DNA of 64,000 bases, from positions 1 through 64,000 of the forward strand of contig JAFLEH010000006.1 in the NCBI GenBank assembly GCA_017301995.1. Reading direction: 5' to 3'. Below are positions 9,139-18,012 of this stretch, piece by piece. Numbering within the stretch: the first letter of the stretch is position 1; each line of letters starts with the position of its first letter. The DNA is from Verrucomicrobiota bacterium (GTDB taxonomy: Bacteria; Verrucomicrobiota; Verrucomicrobiia; Verrucomicrobiales; Akkermansiaceae). A model generated the notes under the pieces. The model was not told the origin of the DNA, searched no databases, and saw only the letters and a list, made by a program, of their open reading frames with translations. Both the position numbers and the translations under genes were made by a program.

Positions 9139-12100
9139 ATGATGATCGACCGTTCCCTGTTAGCCCTGTTTCTGATCCTGCCCACCCTGGTTGAGGCAAC
9201 CCCCATCGCATCCGAGGACTTCGACTATCCGGTCGGCGGCGCCTCCCCGATGAATGGCGGCTCCGGTTGGGGAGAGGCGTGGAAAGGTTCCAACGGGACA
9301 GCCGCCGCCGTGCTCAACCTTGCCAGCGGCAACCTCGATCCGCTCGGGCAGTCGGCGGCCGGAAACTCCCTGGCCACCAACGGCAACATCTACTTCCGCG
9401 CGCTCTCCACGGCCGCCGCCGCCGCCATCGCCGGGGAAGGTTCTAACAATGGCGAGGTCTGGATTTCCTTCACCGCGCGCCAAACCGCCGCCGCCAGCGG
9501 CTCCGGGTGCCTGACCTTGTGGAACGCCGGTTTGACGAATTACGCCGACGCCAACGCGAACTACTCCCTGATGCTGGGGCGCAACCAGTATGACCAGGGC
9601 GATTGGAGTTGGACCGATGTCACCACCGTCGGCGCCGGCGGCTTGGGCACGGTCCCGGTGACCACCGCCGTGCGCTATGTGATGCGCCTCGACTACCAGG
9701 CGAGCCAGACGGCGGCGACGATGTATGTTTTCACCAGTTCCTCGCAGGCGGGGACTGACATCGCCGCGTCATCGCCCGCGACGACCGTATCGGGAAATAT
9801 CGCCAACAGTTCCGGCAACCGTCCTGTCTTCGACCGCATCCGGCTTTCCGGCAACAACGGCATGACTTATGATTCGCTCCGGGTCGGCACCACCTTCGCC
9901 GATGTGATGCCGGTCGCCGCACCCGTGGCACCGTCGATCACCACCCAGCCGGTCGCCGCCACGGTTAGCGAATTCGGCACTTGCACCTTCTCCGTGCAGG
10001 TGGCCGGCACGCCGCCGCTTTCCTACCAATGGAAGAAGAACGGGGTCACGCTCGACGGGAAAACCGCCGCCTCGCTCGTTCTAACAAACCTCGCGTCCGC
10101 CGATGCCGGTTCCTACTCGGTCACCGTGAGCAACACCCAGGGCAGCGTGGACAGCGACTCCGCCGAGCTGACCGTCGCTTCCTATCCGCGCGATCTAACC
10201 GCCTCCGCGGGCCTGATCGCCCGCCTGCTGCCGCAACACGCGGACCGTTTCATCGTCGAGTTTGTCACTCCCGACAACGGCATGGACGTGTTCGAGATCG
10301 AGGGCCGTGGGGAAAAGGTCGTGTTGCGCGGCAATTCATCCGTCAGCGTGGCCTCCGCCCTCAACCGCTATCTCACCGACTTCTGCCGCTGCCATGTTTC
10401 CCGCAACGGCGACCAACTCGCGCTGCCCGTGCCGCTGCCGCTGGTGGCGGCGAAACTCCGCGTCGTCAGCCCGCACCGCGTGCGCTTCTTCTACAACCCC
10501 TGCACCTTCGGCTACACCAGCGCATGGTGGGACTGGAGCCAATGGGAGCGCGAGATCGACATGCTCGCGCTGCACGGCGTCAATGTGGCCCAGGTGATTC
10601 CCGGCACCGAGGAGGTTTTCCGGCGCACCCTGCGCGACCACTTCGGCTACACCGATGCGGAAGTGCGCGCCTGGCTGTGCCACCCGTCCCACCTGCCGTG
10701 GATGCTGCTGTCCAACATGCACAGCTTCGCCGGTCCGGTGTCGGATGGGCTGGTGACCGCACGCGCCGCGCTCGGCCGCCAGATCTGCGACCGGATGCGC
10801 TCACTCGGCATCGCACCGATGGTCCAGGGCTTCTACGGCATGGTGCCGCAGGATTTCAAAACCCGCTTCCCCGCCGCGGATGTGCGCTCGCAGGGCGGCT
10901 GGGCCGGCGGCTTCCAGCGGCCTAACATGCTCAATCCCGTCGATCCCATTTTCGACACCTTCACCACGCATTACGCGCAGGCCCTCACCGAGGTCTTCGG
11001 TCCGGTGAAATTCCTCGCCGCCGATCCGTTCCATGAAGGCGGCAACACCTCCGGCATCGATCTCGCGGCGGCTTCCCGCGCTGTGCTCGCCGGCATCGGC
11101 AAGGTCGATCCGCAGGCGACCTGGGTGCTCGAGGCCTGGGGCAACAACCCGATCCAGTCCATGCTCGACGCCGTGGATAAACAGCGGCTGTTGGTGCTCG
11201 ACCTCAACTGCACCACCACCGAAACCTGGCGCAGCCGCAACGCCTTCAACCAAACGCCGTGGGTGTGGTGCTCCATCCAGAACTTCGGCGGCAACACCGG
11301 CATGGACGCCGCGTTGTCCAAGCTCGCCGCCATGCCCGCCGCCGCGCTCGCCGATCCGGCCCGCGGTCCGATGGCCGGCATCGGCATGATGCCGGAAGGC
11401 AGCCACACCATTCCGGCCGCCTATGACCTCATGTTCTCACACTCGTGGAGCGCCACCGCGCCGGATCTGACCGCCTGGACGCGCGACTACATCGGCCGCC
11501 GCTATGGTGTCCGCCATGCCGCGCTAGAAGCCGCGTGGGATCTGCGCTTGAAAACCACCGACAATCCGGGTGCCGGCGAACAGGAACCGCACAACTCGAT
11601 CATCTGCGCCCGCCCCGGTCTCAGCACCACGCTGCGCGCCCGCACCTGGGCCAGCACCAACATCCCGTATTACGCGCCGCAGTTGGCCACGGCCTGGGGG
11701 AAAATGTTGGAGGCCGCCCCGCAAGCCGGAAATTCCGACGCCTATCGCTTCGATCTCGCTGACAACGCGCGCCAGGTCTTGTGCGATCTGGCCACCCGCC
11801 ACCAACGCATGCTGGCCAAAGCCAAAGCCGCCAACGACGCCGCTGCCGTCCACACCCACGGCGACCGGATCCTGGAAATCATCGCCGACCTCGACACGCT
11901 CTGCGCCACGCGTCCGGATTGGTTGTTAGGAAGATGGCTGGCCGACGCCCGAGCCTGGGGCGGCACCACCGCCGAGCAAGACCTTTGCGAACGCAACGCC
12001 CGGCTGCTGCTCACCACCTGGGGCGCATCCGTCAGCGACCTCAACGACTACGCCAACCGCGAATGGGCCGGCCTGCTGGCGGGCTTCTACCGCCCCCGCT

Positions 12101-13383
12101 GGCAGCAGTTCCTCACCGCGCTCTACGCCGCCGTGGACCAGGGCACGGGCTTCGATGAAAACGCCGTCCGCGCCTCGATCGGCACTTGGGAACTCGCCTG
12201 GACCAATGGTCATGAAACCTATCCGTCCGTCCCCGCCGGCGACACCGTCGCCGTGGCCACCGCCTTGTGGACGAAATACCGCGCCGAGGCGGAAGGCGGT
12301 TTCGATCTGACATCTAACACAGTTGGCACTTCATGGTCGCCTGCGGTCTGCACGGCTTCACCGGCGCAGTGGACCCGCCCGGCCGCCGAGATCAACGCGC
12401 CCGGCATCTGGTGCGTCACCTTCCAATACACCAGCGGCAGCCACGCGCTGCAAATCGCGGAGGTCGCTCTCAACGATGGCGCGGCCTTGATTGAGCGCGA
12501 TGTCCATCCCGGCTGGACCGGCGTCGCCACCTACGGCAACCGCTATTATCTCCGCGTCCCGTCCGTGCCGGCCAATCCCTCGCTTGCCATCATCGCCAAC
12601 TCGGCGGGTGGCACCAATTCCAACGGCACCATCACCGTGACCCGTTGCGACGCCATCGACATCGGCGGCACATGGGCACCCGCGGATTGCACCACCGCAC
12701 GCCGCGTCTGGCGGATGAACGCCGACTCGCTGGTTGCCGGCAACGGACTGCATCAACTCACCGCAACCTTCACCGGCGGCACCAGCGCCCTGACCATCGA
12801 CCGCGCATGGCTCGAGCAAAACGGCGTCATCCGCGCGCTCGCCGTGGGTGATGAAACGCTCGATTCCGCCGGTGCTTCCGCCACCTGGTCGCTGGATGTC
12901 AGCGGCTTCGTCCCCGGCCAAGCGGTGACCCTGTTCCTCGTCACCGGAAGCTCCACCGCCGCAGGCTCCAGCGGCACGATCGCTCTGGCGTCGTCCGCGC
13001 AAGGCCCCGCCAATCCCGTGTCCTGGCAGAGCTGGTCCACGGCCCACGGGCTTGACCCGCAACAGGCCGGACGCGACTCGGATGCCGATGGAGTCCCGGA
13101 CCTGCTCGAATTTCTGTTGGATACGGATCCGGCCGTGTCTGATACCCGCCAGATGCTTTCGTTTGATCCATCCGGCCGGCTCCGTCTGCGGCTTGCCCGC
13201 GACCGCGCCGGCGCGGCGATCCGCATCGAAAGCAGCGGCGATCTCCAAGCCTGGGCCGCGGACGATTCCCTGGTTCTGGCCGATGAAACCTACGGCCCGG
13301 GCGGATGGCTCACCCGGTCGTATGGGATTCCGGATGGCGGAACCGCGCGCTTTTTCCGCCTGCGCGCCGTCCGCTTTCCCTGA
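9139..13383 (+). CDS. Secreted GH89-type alpha-N-acetylglucosaminidase, multidomain
   Basis: 1,414 residues from the ATG at 9139 (a second ATG follows at once); signal peptide LLALFLILPTLVEA. Order: an unassigned beta-rich N-terminal part (about 25-255), an Ig-like domain (about 263-347, GTPPLSYQWKKNG), the GH89 N-terminal domain (about 350-440), the catalytic TIM barrel (about 445-790) and the helical C-terminal domain. Two beta-rich modules and a D-x-D-x-DG tail (RDSDADGVPDLLEF) end it. The glutamates in AADPFHEGG (residue 633) and GMMPEGSH (residue 753) sit where GH89 enzymes carry their catalytic pair. By family it removes terminal alpha-GlcNAc, for example from mucin- or heparan-type glycans. 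The extra modules are not typical of the mammalian enzyme. A shorter GH89 relative lies at 26960. Confidence 0.85.
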   Translation: MMIDRSLLALFLILPTLVEATPIASEDFDYPVGGASPMNGGSGWGEAWKGSNGTAAAVLNLASGNLDPLGQSAAGNSLATNGNIYFRALSTAAAAAIAGEGSNNGEVWISFTARQTAAASGSGCLTLWNAGLTNYADANANYSLMLGRNQYDQGDWSWTDVTTVGAGGLGTVPVTTAVRYVMRLDYQASQTAATMYVFTSSSQAGTDIAASSPATTVSGNIANSSGNRPVFDRIRLSGNNGMTYDSLRVGTTFADVMPVAAPVAPSITTQPVAATVSEFGTCTFSVQVAGTPPLSYQWKKNGVTLDGKTAASLVLTNLASADAGSYSVTVSNTQGSVDSDSAELTVASYPRDLTASAGLIARLLPQHADRFIVEFVTPDNGMDVFEIEGRGEKVVLRGNSSVSVASALNRYLTDFCRCHVSRNGDQLALPVPLPLVAAKLRVVSPHRVRFFYNPCTFGYTSAWWDWSQWEREIDMLALHGVNVAQVIPGTEEVFRRTLRDHFGYTDAEVRAWLCHPSHLPWMLLSNMHSFAGPVSDGLVTARAALGRQICDRMRSLGIAPMVQGFYGMVPQDFKTRFPAADVRSQGGWAGGFQRPNMLNPVDPIFDTFTTHYAQALTEVFGPVKFLAADPFHEGGNTSGIDLAAASRAVLAGIGKVDPQATWVLEAWGNNPIQSMLDAVDKQRLLVLDLNCTTTETWRSRNAFNQTPWVWCSIQNFGGNTGMDAALSKLAAMPAAALADPARGPMAGIGMMPEGSHTIPAAYDLMFSHSWSATAPDLTAWTRDYIGRRYGVRHAALEAAWDLRLKTTDNPGAGEQEPHNSIICARPGLSTTLRARTWASTNIPYYAPQLATAWGKMLEAAPQAGNSDAYRFDLADNARQVLCDLATRHQRMLAKAKAANDAAAVHTHGDRILEIIADLDTLCATRPDWLLGRWLADARAWGGTTAEQDLCERNARLLLTTWGASVSDLNDYANREWAGLLAGFYRPRWQQFLTALYAAVDQGTGFDENAVRASIGTWELAWTNGHETYPSVPAGDTVAVATALWTKYRAEAEGGFDLTSNTVGTSWSPAVCTASPAQWTRPAAEINAPGIWCVTFQYTSGSHALQIAEVALNDGAALIERDVHPGWTGVATYGNRYYLRVPSVPANPSLAIIANSAGGTNSNGTITVTRCDAIDIGGTWAPADCTTARRVWRMNADSLVAGNGLHQLTATFTGGTSALTIDRAWLEQNGVIRALAVGDETLDSAGASATWSLDVSGFVPGQAVTLFLVTGSSTAAGSSGTIALASSAQGPANPVSWQSWSTAHGLDPQQAGRDSDADGVPDLLEFLLDTDPAVSDTRQMLSFDPSGRLRLRLARDRAGAAIRIESSGDLQAWAADDSLVLADETYGPGGWLTRSYGIPDGGTARFFRLRAVRFP

Positions 13384-13407
13384 GTGCCTGTCTGATAAGC
13401 GGGGGGC

Positions 13408-13447
13408 GCACGCTTCCAGCGTGCATCCTTCCGCATCCTGCGGAAGG
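13408..13447. repeat. Double hairpin between convergent genes
   Basis: Two perfect hairpins stand side by side: GCACGCT/AGCGTGC with loop TCC (13408-13424), and CCTTCCGCA/TGCGGAAGG with loop TCC (13427-13447). Shared loops and tandem placement recall REP-type or bidirectional terminator elements. It lies after the GH89 gene and at the tail of the broken regulator. Confidence 0.55.
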
Positions 13448-13489
13448 AATCCGGCGAAGGCCAAGATCCCGAAGTTGAGCGGGCAGCGG

Positions 13490-14397
13490 CGGATTGTCTT
13501 TCCAAGACAAGCTGCGGAACTCCCGCGGCGACATCGCCATGTGGCGCCGGAAGACGCTGGCAAAATGTTGGGAGTTGGAAAAGCCGGGTTCATGCGCCAT
13601 CGCCGTGACGGTTAGAGCGGGCCGGGTGCGCAGTTGCTCCGCCGCCCGCTCCACCGTCCGGCGCAGGAGGTGGTCCTTGGGACTGCATCCGGTTACCCGC
13701 TTGAATGCACATGAAAGCGCGCTTCGGAAAGCCCTGCAAGCTGTGCCAGCGACTCGCTGGTGACGGGTTCGCCCTCGTGCGCATCGATCCAATCCAGCAC
13801 CTGCTGGACCCGCGCCGTATTGGCGCGTTCGGGGTCGGTCCCGGTGGTGGCGGCCATCGTTTTGGCGGCTTCCAGCACCAGCGCGGCGACGCGGTTGTGG
13901 ATGAGTTCCCGCACCAGTTCGTCGTTGCGATGCGCCCGGTATCCGAACACGGATTCTAACAAATCAGCCGCGCCAGCAGGCCGCGGGATCGGACAACAGA
14001 TCAAACACCTTGCGGATGGCTTGTGCACCCATGCCCAGCGTGGGTCGGCTCGGCGCGGGGCGCAGTTTGAGGATCAGCCGGGCGATCCGGCCCTTTTCCT
14101 CCGGCCACGATCCGGTGCCGTAGTGCTGGCTCGGGAGCACCCGCAGCAACTCACTGCCGTGAATCACGGTTCCCGCCCGTCCGCCAGGTAATGTTGGGTT
14201 CCTGATGACGCGAATACCAGGACCATCCAGTGCGGGTGCCGTTGCTCGCTTCCGGGCGGGGACATCGGCCGCGCCTTGTGGTAGTTGAACCGGCCCAGCG
14301 TCAGCGCATGGGACATGCCCACCGTGCGCAGATCCAGAATCTCGCGCTCCGCAGTGGGCGCGGTGTCGAGCCATTCGGGTTGGCGGAGAAAACTCAT
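13490..14397 (-). pseudogene. AraC-family regulator broken by frameshifts
   Basis: ATG at 14395-14397. The sensing half reads well to about 14172 (MSFLRQPEWLDT to HYLADGRE). The expected continuation (TVIHGSELLRVLPSQHYGTG) is then in another frame, as if one A were missing. A second shift lies near 13965-13985 (DLLSDPAACW to DLLESVFGY). A third, at about 13704, is a missing T between FHVH and FKRVTGCSPKD in the DNA-binding half. The C-terminal helix-turn-helix is recognisable (FSNSQHFASVFRRH) to about 13490, after which the last frame stays open to 13310. Each shift is repaired by comparison with the paralogue at 29603-30505. It is either a decayed gene or a product of indel sequencing errors. 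Confidence 0.8.
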
Positions 14398-14564
14398 GGA
14401 TGGGCGGCGGGCTGGCTAGAGCAAACCACCCCTGCCGCCTGGTGTCAATCATCCAGGCATGGTTGCCTTCACGGCGGATTTTTGCACGGTGTCCCCGAAA
14501 TGGCCTCGACCGTATTTTCACGGTTTGATGAGTGAATGGAATGTTTGTCTGCGTCCGCGCCGGT

Positions 14565-14655
14565 GTTTCTGAAATTCTCGGAGAAAAGCAGGAACGCCGA
14601 CACGGAGGAAAATGCTACAGTCCCCGATGTGTTGCGCGTTTGCAACGGTCCCCGC
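14565..14655 (+). promoter_or_regulatory. Conserved upstream block, copy 1
   Basis: This block upstream of the gene at 14681 is repeated without gaps at 17026-17114 upstream of its paralogue. Shared elements in order are TTTCT-AAATTCTCGGAGAAAA, GAAT/AAACGCC-type sequence, GCTACAGTC and GTGTTGCG. TTTCT and AGAAA form an imperfect inverted repeat. Conservation of non-coding sequence suggests promoter or leader function. Confidence 0.55.
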
Positions 14656-14680
14656 TTCCCTAAAAATAAGCAAAAAATCC

Positions 14681-17020
14681 ATGAGAAAAACAACAATCAT
14701 CCAGATCCTGACCGGCGTTTCCGCCCTCGCGCTTGCCGCAGGAGTGCAGGCAGCAGCGCTGACTTTTTCGGCGGCCAACTTCGGAGATGTCAGCCAACTG
14801 AGCACCTCCGGTGTCCTCGTCGATGCCGCACACTTCGGTGCCGACGCCGAGGCGGATGTGACCGTCAACGGCATTACCTTCGTCTCCCGCGGCGGCAGCA
14901 GCCCGACCCTGACGGTGGGTGGAACCGCCGGCGCATCCTATTACGACGCCAATCTCTATCAGGCGGGCACCCACACCGTCGGCTACACCGACATCGTCGG
15001 CATGTCGGCCACGGATGAGGAACTCATGTTCGACAGTGTCGTTTACGGTCCGGGATTCGGCAACTCCCTCGTCACCCTCAGCGGGCTGATAGTCGGCCAC
15101 AGCTACCGCCTCGAATTGCTCCTGGTCAGGGATCACGTTGCTGGCAATAGCACCTATCTGAACAACGACCCGGTAGGAGCCTTTTCCGGGCCGTATGATT
15201 GGTCGAACAATGCCGTGCAACTCGTTACCAGCACCTTCACGGCGGATGCCACGACGCAGAAGTTCCGCCAGTATGTCGGCGGTGACAACAATGTTAACAT
15301 CAATGCCTATCAATTGCGCGACGTCACGCCGACCAACGATCCCCGCCTGCAAGTCGCCGCCACTTTCTCCACGACTCATGACGGCTCTCCGCTGGCGATT
15401 TCCATCCCCGTGTCGAACCTTGGCGCGGCGAACAATCTGGAGATCGCTTCGGTGACACCCGGCGGCGCCGACGCCGCGGAGTTCACGGTTGATTCCTTCA
15501 CCTCCCCGATCCTGCCCGGCGGCAGCGGCACCATCGAGGTGACATTCACGCCGGTTGGCGGCGGCCTCCATCAGGCGAACCTAACGATCGCTTCGAACGA
15601 TGCGGCAAATCCCTCGGTGGATGTCTCGCTGCAAGTCAACGTGCTCGATCCCGTCGCCTCGGCCTCTCCGGCATCGATCAACTTCGGCAACCTGTCACCC
15701 GCCCCCGGGCCGCAAACCGTGAGCCTGTTCATCGACAATCTGGGCTCCACCTTCGATCTCGAGTTGAATTCCCTCCAAATCACCGGGCCGGATGCCGCGA
15801 TCTTCTCGGTGGGAACCTATCCCGCGACCGTGGCTCCCGCAGCGTCTGCCGAAGTCGGGATCACCTTCCAACCCGGAACGGAAGACGGATATTTTGCGGC
15901 GTCGCTTGCGATCAACACCAATGATCCCGCCCACCCGACGATCACCGTGCCTCTATCCGCCGCCGTCGAATTGGCAAACCCCGATGCCAGCCTGCGATCG
16001 CATTTCACCTTCGACAACGCCGCCAACGTGGCGGACGACAGTGGCAGTTTCGACAATGACGGCACCGTGGTGGGAGACGCGCAACGGACAACCCAGTCCC
16101 GTGTCGGCGCGGGGGCCTTGTTGCTGGATGGCAGTGGCGATCTGGTGGATGTGGGCAACGGCGACGATTACACGACCCAGTTGGTGGCCGATGGCGATGG
16201 TTTCACCTTCGCCTGCTGGGCGTTCATTCCAAACGCCGCGACGAGCGGCTTCACCCGCTTCTTTTCCACCTATACGCCAAGCGCTTTCGTCAGCGAGGGT
16301 TGGGGCGTGGGGACGTCGTCCGCCCAATTGATCGGGACCACATACGGAAAAGTGGACTATCTTTCCTCTCCGGCACCCGCCCGCGGCGTCTGGCATCACT
16401 TCGCCTATGTCTTCCGCAACGATCCGATCAGCCGGGTGGACAGTTATGTGGACGGAGCCTTGGTGGCAAGCACCGGCGGCACCCCGACCGGACTTAACCC
16501 CGCCACCACCGTCGGATTCGCCATCGGTGCCCTCGGCGCACCCGCCGCCACCCAGTATTTCAACGGCCGCATCGATGATCTGCGGATTTATGATCGCGAG
16601 TTGGTCGCGGCCAACATCGCGAATCTGTTCAACTCCGCGCCACCGGTATCGGCTTATGACGCCTGGGCCTCATCGTTCGGCCTCGATCCCGCAGGCAACG
16701 GCGCGCCCGGCGCGGATGCCGACGGCGACGGCTTCACCAACCTCCAGGAATTCCTTTTCGGCAAGGATCCGGAAGCCAATGACGGCACTCTAACGGCCAC
16801 CGAGCGGTCAGGAAACACCCTGATTATCCGCTGGAAACAACTCGCCAGCGGTGCCACCTACCGCCTCATGGAAAGCGCCACCCTGGCCAACCCATGGACC
16901 GAAAGCGCCGCCACCGTCGAACCGGACGGCGCACAGACCGGCGAATATCTCCCGAAAAAGGCCCAGGTAACCATCGGTTCCGGCAAGAACTTCTTTCGCG
17001 TCGAAGGCAGCGAAAACTAA
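14681..17020 (+). CDS. Secreted choice-of-anchor D / LamG-like protein
   Basis: 779 residues from MRKTTIIQILTGVSALALAA, a signal peptide; the start is matched in the paralogue at 17162. Residues about 25-215 are a module shared with the next two genes (VLVDAAHFGADAEADVTVNG, QYVGGDNN). Two choice-of-anchor D type beta domains follow at about 220-430 (INFGNLSPAPGPQTVSL), then a LamG/concanavalin-like domain at about 435-660 (HFTFDNAANVADDSG). A D-x-D-x-DG segment (DADGDGFTNLQEFLFG) and a short C-terminal module come last. There is no PEP-CTERM tail. No enzyme motif is seen; carbohydrate binding or a surface role is an inference. Confidence 0.82.
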   Translation: MRKTTIIQILTGVSALALAAGVQAAALTFSAANFGDVSQLSTSGVLVDAAHFGADAEADVTVNGITFVSRGGSSPTLTVGGTAGASYYDANLYQAGTHTVGYTDIVGMSATDEELMFDSVVYGPGFGNSLVTLSGLIVGHSYRLELLLVRDHVAGNSTYLNNDPVGAFSGPYDWSNNAVQLVTSTFTADATTQKFRQYVGGDNNVNINAYQLRDVTPTNDPRLQVAATFSTTHDGSPLAISIPVSNLGAANNLEIASVTPGGADAAEFTVDSFTSPILPGGSGTIEVTFTPVGGGLHQANLTIASNDAANPSVDVSLQVNVLDPVASASPASINFGNLSPAPGPQTVSLFIDNLGSTFDLELNSLQITGPDAAIFSVGTYPATVAPAASAEVGITFQPGTEDGYFAASLAINTNDPAHPTITVPLSAAVELANPDASLRSHFTFDNAANVADDSGSFDNDGTVVGDAQRTTQSRVGAGALLLDGSGDLVDVGNGDDYTTQLVADGDGFTFACWAFIPNAATSGFTRFFSTYTPSAFVSEGWGVGTSSAQLIGTTYGKVDYLSSPAPARGVWHHFAYVFRNDPISRVDSYVDGALVASTGGTPTGLNPATTVGFAIGALGAPAATQYFNGRIDDLRIYDRELVAANIANLFNSAPPVSAYDAWASSFGLDPAGNGAPGADADGDGFTNLQEFLFGKDPEANDGTLTATERSGNTLIIRWKQLASGATYRLMESATLANPWTESAATVEPDGAQTGEYLPKKAQVTIGSGKNFFRVEGSEN

Positions 17021-17025
17021 GCCAT

Positions 17026-17114
17026 GTTTCTAAAATTCTCGGAGAAAAATCGAAACGCCAGAATGGGTGAAATTGCTACAGTCTCCGAGGTGTTGCGTTC
17101 TTACAACAGTCCGC
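17026..17114 (+). promoter_or_regulatory. Conserved upstream block, copy 2
   Basis: Gap-free counterpart of 14565-14655 at a constant offset of 2,461 bases, starting only five bases after the stop codon of the preceding gene. Confidence 0.55.
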
Positions 17115-17152
17115 GCCACTCTGGAACAAGCAAGCACCCCCTAGAAAAACAG

Positions 17153-17881
17153 ATGAAAAATATGAGAAAAAGAACAACCATCCAGATCCTGACCGGCGCT
17201 TCCGCCCTTGCGCTTGCCGCAGGTGCGCAGGCAGCCACGCTGACCTTTTCGACGGCCAACTTCGGCAATGTCACCCAACTGACCACCACTGGTGTCCTGG
17301 TCGATGCCGCACACTTCGGAGCCGATGCCGAGGCGGATGTCACCGTCAACGGCATCACCTTCGTCTCCCGCGGCGGCAGCAGCCCGACCCTGACGGTGGG
17401 TGGAGCAGCGGGCTTAAGCTACTACGACGCCAATCTCTATCAGGCGGGCACCCACACCGTCGGCTACACCGACATCGTCGGCATGTCGGCCACGGATGAG
17501 GAACTCATGTTCGACAGTGTCGTTTACGGTCCGGGATTCGGCAACTCACTTGTCACCCTCAGCGGGCTGACCATCGGTCACAGCTACCGCCTCGAATTGC
17601 TTCTGGTTAGGGATCTGGAAGGCGGCAACAACACCTATTTGAACAACGACCCGGTGGGCACCTATTCCGGCCCGTATGACTGGTCGCGCAATGCCGTGCA
17701 ACTGGTGACCAGCACCTTCACCGCGGATGCCACGACGCAGAAGTTCCGCCATTATGTCGGTGGCGACAACAATGCGCAGATGAATGCCTATCAATTGCGC
17801 GACCTCACCATTCCCGAGCCCTCGGCGGCGCTGCTGGGCGGCCTCGGCGTCCTGTCACTGCTGCGCCGCCGCCGCGCCTGA
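17153..17881 (+). CDS. Short PEP-CTERM protein with the shared N-terminal module
   Basis: 242 residues from the ATG at 17153; the ATG at 17162 fits the paralogue equally well. It consists of a signal peptide (TTIQILTGASALALAAGAQA), the roughly 190-residue module common to the genes at 14681 and 18013 (many stretches identical, such as TVGYTDIVGMSATDEELMFD), and a PEP-CTERM tail IPEPSAALLGGLGVLSLLRR followed by RRA. The tail marks it for exosortase-type sorting in this phylum. It looks like the minimal form of the module, with the neighbours carrying added domains. It is followed by a double hairpin. The function of the module is unknown to me. Confidence 0.85.
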   Translation: MKNMRKRTTIQILTGASALALAAGAQAATLTFSTANFGNVTQLTTTGVLVDAAHFGADAEADVTVNGITFVSRGGSSPTLTVGGAAGLSYYDANLYQAGTHTVGYTDIVGMSATDEELMFDSVVYGPGFGNSLVTLSGLTIGHSYRLELLLVRDLEGGNNTYLNNDPVGTYSGPYDWSRNAVQLVTSTFTADATTQKFRHYVGGDNNAQMNAYQLRDLTIPEPSAALLGGLGVLSLLRRRRA

Positions 17882-17946
17882 TTCTCCGGAGTTTTTGGTT
17901 TTTCTCCGGATTTCCAGGGGTCGCCGATTGGAGGATCGGCGGCCCC
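17882..17946 (+). terminator. Double hairpin 3' element, copy 1
   Basis: TCCGGAG/CTCCGGA (17885-17910, T-rich loop) is followed by a strong hairpin GGGGTCGCCGAT/ATCGGCGGCCCC (17917-17946) with loop TGGAGG. It starts right after the PEP-CTERM gene. The same double structure stands at 31343-31417. Here the second hairpin is not followed by a T-run. Confidence 0.6.
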
Positions 17947-18012
17947 GCTTGCCCACCGACTTACTATCCAGCCCATGCAGATTGCAAATCCTCCAAACCA
18001 CCCGCCGAATCC

